64,000 bases of DNA, taken from Utricularia gibba. Taxonomy: Eukaryota > Streptophyta > Magnoliopsida > Lamiales > Lentibulariaceae. The position numbers and the translations under genes were made by a program. Where the stretch lies: positions 2,480,001-2,544,000 of the forward strand of contig CM007989.1 in NCBI GenBank assembly GCA_002189035.1, given 5' to 3'. Within the stretch, counting starts at the first letter, position 1. Every line of letters begins with the position of its first letter. The notes beneath the pieces were generated by a model. The model worked only from the letters and a program-made list of their open reading frames with translations. It was not told the DNA's origin and did no database searches. Shown here in pieces: positions 10,840-20,732 of the stretch.

Positions 10840-12406
10840 CGATTCGAGATCGCAAGAAATGGTGGTACGGATTCGTTTGTTCGGATCCGAGTACCCCGCA
10901 AAAAAGAAATCCTTTTTCCGTGTTCTTTCCGCTTCACGATCCGGTAGTGGAATTGCAATGGTGTTTTTTTCCAGATACAAGATAATTCGGTGGGAACATT
11001 TCAAGTAGTAAGCAGTAAAATGTTTCTCTGTTGCTCCCTGTAAAAACTTGACCCACAACTGAAAAACGAAAAGAATCTGAGAAAACTACGTCGGGCAAGC
11101 AGCATCTCTACAAAGAACAATAATTGCAGGTTTTTCCGATGTGTGTGGAGATTGAAGGCCATTATCGACATTGTGTTCATAATTTTTCCTTCGACTATTC
11201 AATTTGTACCCTGAAAATGGCTTCTGGAATCCTTCCATCCCAAGGCATTCTTCAAATTCCACATGATCAGAAGGCTTCCAAAACTCTCATCACATCCAAA
11301 GAGATGTTGATGAAGAGGAGCAGAAAGATGTTGATGAAGTAAACGACTCGTGAACAAAACCACAGAACATCGGACTGAGGGCTTCTCTCAGTTTAAAAGC
11401 AGCAGTTTGTCATTTCTTTTAAAAATGCAGCACTACTGCTGTGTTGTCTTTATGTTTAGTTTCATTACGAACGCAGCATTTTTCTGATCAAGACATGGAG
11501 GCAAAAAGGCAGAAAGCAACAAAACCAGAAACGAAACATGCTAATCTGCTCCTCCAATCACTAGGATTCCTCACATCAGTGGTAGCTCAACCACCAGGAA
11601 GCTACGGCACAAAAAATCCACCACAGAGCTCGAGACCACATCTTGCTCAGCTCCTCCTTCCGCTAGTCTCGCAGCGTCCGGTTTCCGAGGCTGCCCAAAA
11701 ACCAAGAAGCAAGGCCAACAACAACTTCGGCGAAGAATTTAGCAATCCACCACCACATTTCGAGAAACGACTTCCGTGAGCTTCCAGTAGCAGTGTTATT
11801 ACAAGCAGGTGTTAGAACCGGTGGCATGGTATTTGTAGATGCCCGAAAGGGAGGCTAAACGTCGCGTACGGTATGCGTAACTCGGGAACAACAAATGCAC
11901 CCATTCGAATTCTTAGAGACTCTGTCCTTATTAATGTTGGAATTCCGGATTTGATCCAAACTTGAAATTTTCAAGAATATTTCATTTCAGGAAAATTAAA
12001 AAATCCAAAATTTCGGAAAACTTTATACATTGGTTCTTGTTGCGTTGAATGATGCCGGAGCATCGGACCCCCCTATTCGCCGCTCTAACTGTCAATGGGC
12101 TGGACATGCCGGTTAACGATGGTTGCCTTCACGGACGTCAACCATGGCCCAGATCTAGGATTCCGTTGAGCTATTGTTTCAATGTTCTGGTTGTTCTGGG
12201 TGGTGCGTGGTATCACTGTTCAATATCCTAAGCGTCGAAAGGCGATAGGCTGCCTTCTGCATTCGTGTTCCATTTTAGGGGTGGGTGCTCTCTTCTGTGT
12301 GCAGCTTTTACGGTAAAGAAATTATATTTGTTAAGCATTCGTTTCCATTTCTTTCCCTTGACTGAGCGGGATCTGAAATGGGTGGTTTTGAATTGCAGCA
12401 GCGAGA
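10840..12406. other. Intergenic between divergent genes; no confident gene
   Basis: Holds the promoters of the DUF212 gene (minus) and p24 gene (plus). A plus frame from the ATG at 11495 to 11779 (94 codons, basic, Pro/Ser/Gln-rich) and a shorter one ending at 11342 are open but match no family I know, so I do not call them. Just before the p24 start, a TTGCAG acceptor at 12394-12399 suggests a 5' leader intron whose donor may lie near 12310. Confidence 0.45.
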
Positions 12407-13761
12407 ATGGGATCTAGTCTCCGGTGGGGTTGTGTATCGCCCGCTTGCTTTTTGGTTTGGCTCGTTTTCATGAGGTCGATAAGTCGCATCTCGGCCCTCT
12501 CGGTGACGGTGAACAACATCGAGTGCGTGTATGAGTACGTGTTGTATGATGGAGACACTATTTCGGGGAACTTTGTTGTCGTAGATCACGATATTTTCTG
12601 GGGCTCCGATCACCCTGGAATCGACTTCACTGTAACGCCTCTCCTCTGTTCGCTTCTGTTAGTGTTTGTTATTTGATTGTTTATTAGAGAACGCCAAGGC
12701 CATTTCCGCTTCCTGTCGATTCTATTCTAGCTGTATGTTTGATGAAGCTTCCAAAAGCTTAGATCTTGTGCTTTAGTTTCTATTCAACTTAAGGTTTATG
12801 ACCAGTTTCTCTGGAAAATATTGTTGTACTGTTCATAGTCTTCTATAAAATCTAACCCTCTATTCTCTGCACTAGTTTTTTTTTTGTCATATTTACTCAA
12901 AACTTCTACTAGTGGCATGGTGGTTGCCTGGCTTAGTGGTAGTATAGGGTGGAAAAGAAGTGGTATCCTTCACTGTAGCTTTGGTGTGTGATTTTTAAAA
13001 TCACTTTTGCACTTTTCTGTGCTGGTGGATGATGTGACTGAGGAACAAAGTCACCTACATGAATATTAGGATAAAGTGTTTTCTCGTCTTGCTGATTTTC
13101 CCTTGTGGAACAGGTCACTTCCCCTGCGGGTGATGCGGTGCACACTCTGAAGGGAACATCTGGGGACAAATTTGAGTTCAAGGCCCCCGGAGTGGAATGT
13201 ACAAATTTTGTTTTCACAACCCGTATTCTACTCCAGAAACAGTTTCCTTCCATATCCACGTTGGCCACATTCCTAATGAACATGATCTTGCCAAGGATGG
13301 TCAGTTTGCAGTGCCATTGTCTTGTTCCACATTTCATAGGTGTCTTTCAAATGGCATGCATGCATTTTACCCATTTCTTGTCCACAATTGTTGGATTTCA
13401 GAGCATTTGGACCCTGTTAATGTGAAAATTGCTCGACTTAGAGAAGCACTGGAAGCTGTTATCTCGGAGCAAAAGTACTTGAAAGCACGTGATGAACGCC
13501 ACCGCCTCAGTATGCTCCCTTTTCCCTTCTGCTCATTTTGTAATCCATTTTCTTCAACTGTTTTAAGGGGTGTGGGGGATAAGAAACATCTTGGCTTGTC
13601 TGTATATATTTGAATCTGTTGCTGCAGCAAATGAGAGCACCGCAATCCGCGTGGTCGGCTACTCGGTGATTGAGTATGTGTTGCTAGCTGGAGTGAGCAC
13701 ACTTCAGGCATTCTACATACGGCATTTATTCAGCAAGTCGATTGCCTACAACCGAGTTTGA
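12407..13761 (+). pseudogene. p24-beta cargo receptor (emp24/gp25L/p24), with a 1-base frameshift
   Basis: Exons: 12407-12631, 13114-13299, 13402-13509, 13628-13761. The protein has a signal peptide, then the lumenal GOLD domain (SVTVNNIECVYEYVLYDGDT, FWGSDHPGIDF, GTSGDKFEFKAP, YKFCFHNPYSTPETVSF), the coiled-coil EHLDPVNVKIARLREALEAV, one membrane span and the short cytosolic tail SKSIAYNRV. p24 proteins cycle between ER and Golgi in COPI/COPII vesicles and help sort cargo. In exon 2 the frame breaks: after KAP (13183-13188) only GG remains where a GGG codon is expected, and the conserved frame resumes at AGT-GGA-ATG (13191). Restoring one base gives 217 residues. All splice sites are intact, so a sequencing error or very recent lesion is likelier than an old pseudogene. 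Confidence 0.88.
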
Positions 13762-15686
13762 AACTAAAGAAAGAAGACGACATACGGCAGAGTAGATGGA
13801 ATATTCTTCATCTCTCGTTCCCAGAAATGTGAGAACATACAGCCCACAATACAGAGCAACCAAGAGGTCAGCCAAAGTGCTGATGCTGCCTTGTAGCCAT
13901 TATCTTGAAAGTAAACGGTAGTGTGCCATGTTGGTCCTTGAGTTTAAGAAACGCGATGCCTGATGTTTTCCATTCTGAGAACTGCTACTAGCTTTGTGTA
14001 TTCAAGCATATAAACCTGCTTCTGCTATGTTTCAGAGAAAAGCCCCAGAGGTGGGAATGGCTTACGCTGGGTTTAACCCAACCCCGATTCAGAAAAATGT
14101 CATCCAACTCAATCAATTAGGAATCAAGTAAGAAAAATAGGATTACCCGCAAATAATTTCATCTACTCTCTGAGGATTTAGCTCCCAGTTTTGCAAGGGA
14201 TGATGACATCTGAGGAGATAGAAAATATTCATAGAATGCAGCTTGTAGCTACTTCCAACCCCCTGGTGCTGATGTGCCTCATGCCTTTCTCCAAGTACAT
14301 GCACTTGTTCATGGAACAATGGACTCAAGTTCCATTTTGTCCGAAGTCGCAAACTCCATACACAAGGAAATATCTACTGACTACTGCCTGCAAGTCTTCC
14401 CCACACACGTGAGCAGCAGAGAAACGTACAACAGGAATGCATTAAGCCGTCCTCGCCAGCGTCTGGCCACTGACCAAATCGAGGGATGACCTAGTTTCAC
14501 TCCCCCTTTCATTCTTCTACGGTTGGTGGAACATACAGTTCACCATGTTGCTCCATCACACCACAGCACCAGGAGAAACAAGAAGGGAAGCTCCCAGCTT
14601 CACTCCCACCTTTCATTCTTATGCTTTCTTTTAAATTCCCTCGTCCCAACAGGCGATGGAGAAACTGTTGAAATGTTCCATCTGATGCTCACCTGCCGGC
14701 ATGGTCAGTAATTCAGATGTACGGTGAATAAGCAACAAGGCATGATCCATTGTTTGGACAAAGATTCAGGCTTCCACCGTTTACTGCCCCCGATAGACTT
14801 GCTTTTGCTGCGGGCTCTTTTACAAGGTTTTGTCATCTGTGATCCTGATAGATGCCTGTGTGCTTCACGGTGGACGCTATTCAGAAGGTGGCACGTAACA
14901 TCACCGCATATTATTGCATTCCATCCATAGCTACAAGATAAGCTATTATAATGAAACCACCTCATTCATTCAAACCGCACTACTCCCCGAAACATATATT
15001 GGGTTGATACTAACATATGTGTATATTTAAATAAAATGTAATTGTATATGTATATACTTAATTATATATAACATTTGATATTCGAATATAGAAGTGAGTA
15101 TATGAATTGTATATATATAATTAGTACCCCTTTATTTGTATATATTCATTTCATTTGAATATGTAAATAATATAATTATACAAGATGGATATACATATAT
15201 TAGTTAATTTAATAATGATATATAATAAATTTAAATATAAATTATCTATACTCTCATATGAGACACCTCCTAAAGCGCACACAACTATATGCTTCTACCA
15301 TGGATGAGTGTGCATAGATTTAAATATATTCGTATTTAAAATATAAAAATGAAATAAATTAAAAATATATACTATTATATTTTTTAATATGTGAAGATAA
15401 AAAGGAATTCGTGGAATATCATATTCTAGTGTCACCCTTAAATTCATGACACCATGTGCCCATCGGGCGTAAACGTGGAGGTTTTTGATTGGCCCACCAA
15501 AAAGAACAGCTCCCAATGTGATCATCATCATCATAAACAACCCCAACCCCGGTGCAGTCCAATGCGGTGTGGGCCCCGCCAAAACCAAAACCAAAACCCA
15601 GCAGCGACATTTTCATTCACTTTTCAGCTTTTGTGGCTGCCGCTGCACCAGTACCACATCCGAATCCTTCATATTCTCGCCGTCGA
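13762..15686. other. Long intergenic stretch, no confident gene
   Basis: From 13762 to about 14000 is probably the p24 3' untranslated region. Open frames near 14190-14700 (plus) and 14143-14965 (minus) are short, overlap each other and resemble no family. From 15000 to 15420 the sequence is extremely AT-rich with TATA and ATAT repeats. The last 250 bases are the promoter and leader of the DUF1645 gene; an in-frame upstream ATG (15552) probably lies in the leader. Confidence 0.5.
15000..15420. repeat. AT-rich low-complexity tract
   Basis: Dense runs of TATA, ATAT and AATA units with almost no G or C for about 400 bases. No terminal inverted repeats or coding remnants are visible, so this is listed only as low-complexity sequence. 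Confidence 0.6.
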
Positions 15687-16771
15687 ATGGCGTCGGCGTG
15701 TGTGAACAACGGCGGGGTTGTGACGCAGGAGATCTTTCTTGACTGTCCGACGGCGAGCAGTATGTGGCGGATCCCGCCGGCGGAGGAAGCGATAAGCGCG
15801 CAGAAGCCGCCTGTGGATCGGGAAGAAGATCTAGATCCGGATATTGGAGGGAGTGAGTTTGAGTTTCGTCTTGAGGATCCGGTGTCGTCCGTGCTCCCTG
15901 CGGATGAGCTTTTCTCCGACGGGAAACTTGTTCCTCTGCAACTCGCCGCCACTCGCCAGTCAAGGGAGGCAGTCTCCGTGTCCGCAGGATCTGACGTCAG
16001 GTCGGAGAGGTCTCAGAAGCGCGGCGGCGGCGGCGGCGGTGGCGATTCGCGGTTTATCTACAGGAAAACGCCGAGGAGCGGGAGCAGGTGGAAAGAGCTT
16101 CTTCGGTTGAAGAAACTTAGCATCGCAACGGAGGATTCGACGTCGTGCAGTCAAAACAGCGCCGCGAGAGCCCTGATTCAGCCTTTCCGTCATCGGAGCA
16201 CCAAATCCTCCATGGATTCATCTCTAACGCTCCCATTGTTACAACAGCAAGCCGACCATAACGATCCACTCTCCACCTCCTCCGGAGTCTCCGTCGACGT
16301 CCTCCCCCGCCTCTCCGTGGACTCCGAAAAATCAATCCCCACCACTACCAAACCCGAGTAGCCAAAAAGAAGGCGGTTACGACCGGCGTCGCCGCCGCGG
16401 CGAATCGTGGTAACCGCCGAGTACCACCGGAATGCACATCCGTACAAGGCGTGGGTGTTTCCATCGACAGTCCTCGGATGAATCCGTCGGGGAAAATCGT
16501 GTTCTACGGGTTGGAAAGAAGCTCGAGCAGTCCAAGCAGCTTCAATGGCGGCCCGAGATACAAACACCGCGGAATAGAGCGCTCGTATTCGCACTCAGCG
16601 AGTCTGCGCATCGCGCCGTTTCTGAATGTCCCCGTTCGGTCGCTGCGGGGAGGAAACGGCACTGCATCTTCCAAATCCTCCACCGTCTTCGGAATTCCGA
16701 TCTTCTCATCCTCATCCCATCACAAGAATCCAAATCAATCATCCGTCAAAGGATCCCGTTCCAGTTCTTGA
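15687..16771 (+). pseudogene. DUF1645 family protein, with a 1-base frameshift
   Basis: Intronless. The N-terminal part (15687 to the stop at 16359-16361) carries the family features FEFRL, ADELFSDGKLVPL and a basic GSRWKELLRLKKL block preceded by an eight-glycine run. The C-terminal part lies in another frame and has the diagnostic block MNPSGKIVFYGLERSSSSPS, then FNGGPRYKHRGIERSYS and a VFGIPIF end. Between them the frame slips by one base; the simplest place is 16357-16360, where GAG-TAG would read GAG-GTA if one G were restored. That gives about 361 residues. DUF1645 proteins are plant-specific and stress-associated, with no known biochemical function. No consensus intron fits the gap, so I treat it as a frameshift of uncertain reality. 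The start is the ATG at 15687. Confidence 0.82.
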
Positions 16772-19649
16772 TCCAGGAGAACCAGCTCGGTAGGTATCTG
16801 CTGCATCCAAATTCCAAAAAAGTTGTGGTTTCAATTTCACGAGAAGCGTATGCCGGATCCAGATGGGGAGTGGAGAGGACGCGCGGGTGGTGAGGGTGGG
16901 GGGAGGTGGCTGGTGTAGATGATAACGAACGTCACTTGTAAAATCTGCCCGCATTAAAATGTTGCTTTTGCAGGATCCCTGAGTTTCGATTTTCAATTTG
17001 TCCAGAAGCACGTGGCTCTCACTCGCTCGTGAACTTGATCTATTTATAATATTTTCCGGCGCCTCCGGTCCGCCACCTTTCGCTTTAACCGTCAACCCAT
17101 GTCGACTCAACCTCCGGCAACTCACACGAATTCCCCGCGGCGAAAACAATAATGCCTATCTTTGCCCCACCGGTTTTCCTGTTGACTTGACGCGCTGTGG
17201 ATCATTGTCCCTTTTTTCCCACGCGGAGCAAACAAAAAAAGAAACAAAAAGTAAGATGTAAAAAAAAAAAAAAAAGGCCCCCATTGTCTACTAAACTAAA
17301 GAAAATCACGAACCAAAAAATTTCCGAATTTTGGCATCCAAAAAATCTAATTTTCGATTCAACTTCTAGAAAGTTCTAAAAAAAATCCGACTTTTGAAAA
17401 TTTCGCGAAATTTAAAACATTACGTGGGAATATATAAACATTGGGCCACAGAATTCGATCCGAAATGGGCCGTACGGTATATTCTCTGTATTGGGCCAAT
17501 AAGTTCCTTACGTAGCCCAAGATACCCATCTATTGACCCGTAATGGGCTGAACCCAATTAGCTAATTTATAAACATTGGGCCACAGAGTTCCTTGCCTCT
17601 TCCAATTCATCTTAGACATAATTTATAATTAAAATCACATTTTAAATTTTTAGAAATAGAATAAATTCAATTGCAAGAGAACACTTACTTTGAACCCTTC
17701 AGGTATTAAGAATAAGGCTATCTTTAGTTCTCGTAATTATTAAAAATTATTTCTAATAAAATATAAACAATAGTTCTACAGTGTTTAAAAAATAAAAATT
17801 TCTCCCATATTTCTATTTTTTAGAATAGTATTTGATAATAAAATTATTTATGAATACTATTTTTTTTTGTCTTTTTATTCTAGATAGAATTTACGATGAC
17901 CAGATTTGCAAAAGACCCAAGGTTATGCAGTGTGGAATGGATAGAGATGTTTGATTTTGGGATCACTATAAACACAAAGCAACAACACGTTAACTGTTGT
18001 TAGTCCAATGGATGAGCAGTTAATTAATCATGGTTTGGAGTCGTAGTCACATGAGCTGCTTTATCATATAGAAATAAAAGACTTCACCACTGGAAGAGTT
18101 CGCATTACGTAACTTGCAGCTCCATCCCCAGATAGATCCCTAGACTTTTCAAAACCACGTGCCTCTATCACCACTCCGTCATTCATTCACTTCCAGCATA
18201 CCTCAAAAGCTGCCCTTAAAACCCTAAACTCATCATTCTGTAGATGGATCCAGCACCAAGAAAGCCTGCCTGTGAGTTGATTGTGCATCTGGGTTAAGAT
18301 ACCAGAAGATGTAATGGAGTAAGGAGATCAGGTACAGTGGCATGGAGTAATGACTTAAATTTTATTTCATGTATGTTGGGACAGTCCTTATAAACTATAT
18401 CGGTTGAAATTAAGAATCCAATAGATCGAACGAACATAAATTAAATTCAAATACAAAAAAAACATAATTTATGTTTAAAAATATTAGATTTAATCGATTA
18501 CTATTAATCTACAATATTTTATATATTCATCTCTCTTTCTATCAATGCCAAGACCTCCTAGGCGATCATACAGTATCTCGGTTGTGTGTTGAGTGGGGTT
18601 GTGATGGCTACCACACAACTTAGGTCAACAACAGTATGGAGCAACACGGTTTCTATAACTATGACTGCCACTCTTCAAACCAAACCTTTGACAATTTGCT
18701 GATACGAAAACCCTATTGCTAAGAACCCTAAACCTGGAATCTAGAATCGATTCCTTCAGTTTTATATAGAGGGTGCCTTCATTTTCATTCAGAATGAGAA
18801 TGAAATAGGGAATGATACTTGTAGAATGACTTGGGAGCACGTAATTAGATGATTACAAAACTGGGGTGTGGTGTAGTGATTGGGAGGAGATAAGGATCCA
18901 TCAAAGTTGATAAAAGTAGCCATGGCTGGTGTGTATTACTATTGGAATTTTGACAAAAAAAAGTGCTGGAATGAGACACATTTACTTTTAAACTATTTCC
19001 CCATGTGGAGGAATCTAATGACACACAATCCCCACTGTTCATGCACAGTGTTTGCTCCTTTCCGTCAAAATGTTTTTGGTGAGATCCAAATCGAGTTCCA
19101 GCTCTGCAAGTCAGTCACCGTATCCAGCCAAGCAATCAAACAGTTCAAGTCTGGTTTCCTCTGTCTACTGCTGTTCCTCAAATCCAGCCCTTTCATTGAA
19201 ATGAAACCCATGTACACACGATCACAGTTCTGATACTCGGTTTGTATTGTAAACCCAACTCTCAGATGGTTCTGTGCACATGGGCTCGTCAAAGTCCTCA
19301 TTTTTCCTGTTCCAAGCTGCACACCTGAGCTTTTTTTATGGTTCCTGAATCTCAGTTGCCTTGTTGGACAAACCGAACTCAGTGGATGGGGTGCAATATG
19401 TGACTGCAAGGGGGTGATATACTTAAAAAGAAAAAAACGTTTAGTTATATTTTTGTAATAAGAAAAGTGGTCTTAGGGTTCAAGAGTTGGACCACATTGA
19501 AAAAAGATAGTTGCATTAGAAGTTGGGTGTGTGGTCCATTTCGCTGGCTGGGGATTGAGGCGTGTATCTATATAAAGAAGACAACGTGGGTGCGACTGCA
19601 TTCTAGTTCATCCAGACGACTGCTGTCAAGTCAATACGCAACTCCGTGG
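16772..19649. other. Long intergenic region between DUF1645 and NAC genes
   Basis: No conserved coding sequence on either strand. It contains a 16-A run near 17257, a cluster of TGGGCC/TGGGCT motifs at 17433-17591, and two AACCCTAAA telo-box-like motifs near 18220 and 18727. Short open frames at 18880-19409 overlap on opposite strands and look like chance. The motif cluster suggests a promoter whose transcript I cannot identify. Confidence 0.5.
17433..17591. promoter_or_regulatory. Cluster of site II (TGGGCY) motifs with a 24-base direct repeat
   Basis: TGGGCC or TGGGCT, or its complement, occurs at about 17442, 17467, 17493, 17515, 17544 and 17577. A 24-base unit containing AAACATTGGGCCACAGA occurs at 17433-17456 and again at 17568-17591 with one difference. 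Such clusters mark TCP-bound promoters of housekeeping genes in plants, but no gene start is recognisable within 1.5 kb. Confidence 0.5.
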
Positions 19650-20661
19650 ATGGGAAGCTTGAGCGCGGTGGAGGAACGGCTGCCGCCGGGGTTCCGGTTC
19701 CATCCGAGAGACGAAGAACTCATCTGCGACTTCCTGGGGAAATGGGTTTCTGGGTGCGCCTCTCAAACCGCTCATTTGATCCAAGTCGATCTCAACAAGT
19801 GCGAGCCCTGGAATATTCCAGGTAAACCACAGGCGTCTAGTCTACTGGAGGGTTTTACCATCTTTCTTGACTCTGAATTTTTATGTAAAGCAGAAAGTGC
19901 ATGTGTGGGAGGGAGAGACTGGTACTTCTACAGTCCGAGGGACCGGAAATATTCAACCGGGATACGAACCAACCGGGCGACGGAGTCCGGGTACTGGAAG
20001 GCCACAGGAAAAGACCGAGCCGTTTCCCGGAAAGGAGTCGTCGTCGGACGGCGGAAGACGCTAGTGTTCTATCAAGGCCGGGCACCCAAGGGCCGGAAAA
20101 CCCAATGGGTCATGCATGAGTTTCGTCTCGAGCACCAGCTCTCTGCTCTGCCCCCAGATTTCACTCCTCCCCAGGTTTGAACGCTTAATTTTTTTTTTTC
20201 CTGAATTTCCATGTAAATACTCATTTCCTTTTCCTTTTATAAAATATTGAATTTCTGTCAAATTTTTGTCTCAGCAGGCAGACTGGGTTTTGTGCCGAGT
20301 CTCCTACAAGAGCAGATCGCCGTCTTCTTCTTCATCGAAAAGCAAGCTTGATTCTTGTTTACAGCTTGAGCCGCCATTGTTGGATTTGGGGCAACAGTTT
20401 GTCTTCGATCAAGCGATGCCGTTCGGTTTCGAGCAAGTGCCCTGCTTCTCCATTTTTCAGACGCCGATGAACCAGCCGCGGGACAACCGCCGGGAAATGC
20501 TTCCCGATTGCTGCTATGGAAACGCAACGTTTTCCAACGAAGGAAGCTCCCTGGGGGCTGGAGCCTTGAATCGATTCACCGGAATGGAGGCTTTTACCAG
20601 CATCCCCGCTCTGGGGGCGGCTACATGTACTGAAACTGGACATGTATTTTTCTGTCCATGA
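19650..20661 (+). CDS. NAC domain transcription factor (NAC1 / NAC21-22-like), miR164 target
   Basis: Exons 19650-19821, 19894-20174 and 20278-20661, giving 278 residues. The NAC subdomains read [14 protein letters not shown] (A), [16 protein letters not shown] (B), [20 protein letters not shown] and [10 protein letters not shown] (C), and [12 protein letters not shown] (D), then [11 protein letters not shown] (E). This is a nuclear DNA-binding and dimerisation domain. The C-terminal region is the variable activation part and contains the peptide EQVPCFSIF, encoded by a miR164 target site. Members of this clade act in auxin-dependent lateral root development. Intron 1 is only 72 bases, divisible by three and free of stops. 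The exon 3 acceptor is a tandem CAGCAG, so Q may be inserted or skipped. It converges on the FAD oxidoreductase gene with 71 bases between stops. Confidence 0.94.
20432..20452 (+). promoter_or_regulatory. miR164 target site in NAC mRNA
   Basis: The 21 bases starting AGCAAGTGCCCTGCTTCTCC match the known miR164 target in NAC1/CUC/ORE1-type genes, pairing with the miRNA UGGAGAAGCAGGGCACGUGC family with few mismatches. The position, in the coding sequence after the NAC domain, is also as in those genes. It implies post-transcriptional cleavage. Confidence 0.9.
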
Positions 20662-20732
20662 ACCTGTCTTTCATGTAACTAGGCTTGTTTAAAGAATCTT
20701 CTTGTGTACAATGAATCTACTGGTAAACGGAG

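Noticed and set aside
11495-11779. Plus-strand 94-codon frame, Pro/Ser/Gln-rich
   Set aside because: No family resemblance, no splice context, and two short frames on the opposite strand are equally open; not enough to call a gene.
14143-14965. Minus-strand frames of 69 and 86 codons
   Set aside because: They overlap plus-strand frames of similar length, share no conserved motif and cannot be joined by plausible splice sites.
16357-16430. Possible mini-intron joining the two DUF1645 frames
   Set aside because: No pyrimidine tract or branch-like sequence before the candidate acceptor and the family is normally intronless here; a frameshift is simpler.
18243-18296. Short ATG frame of 17 codons after a telo-box-like motif
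   Set aside because: Too short to support; could be a leader ORF or chance.
18880-19409. Overlapping 114-117 codon frames on both strands
   Set aside because: Composition looks random on both strands and neither has recognisable domains.
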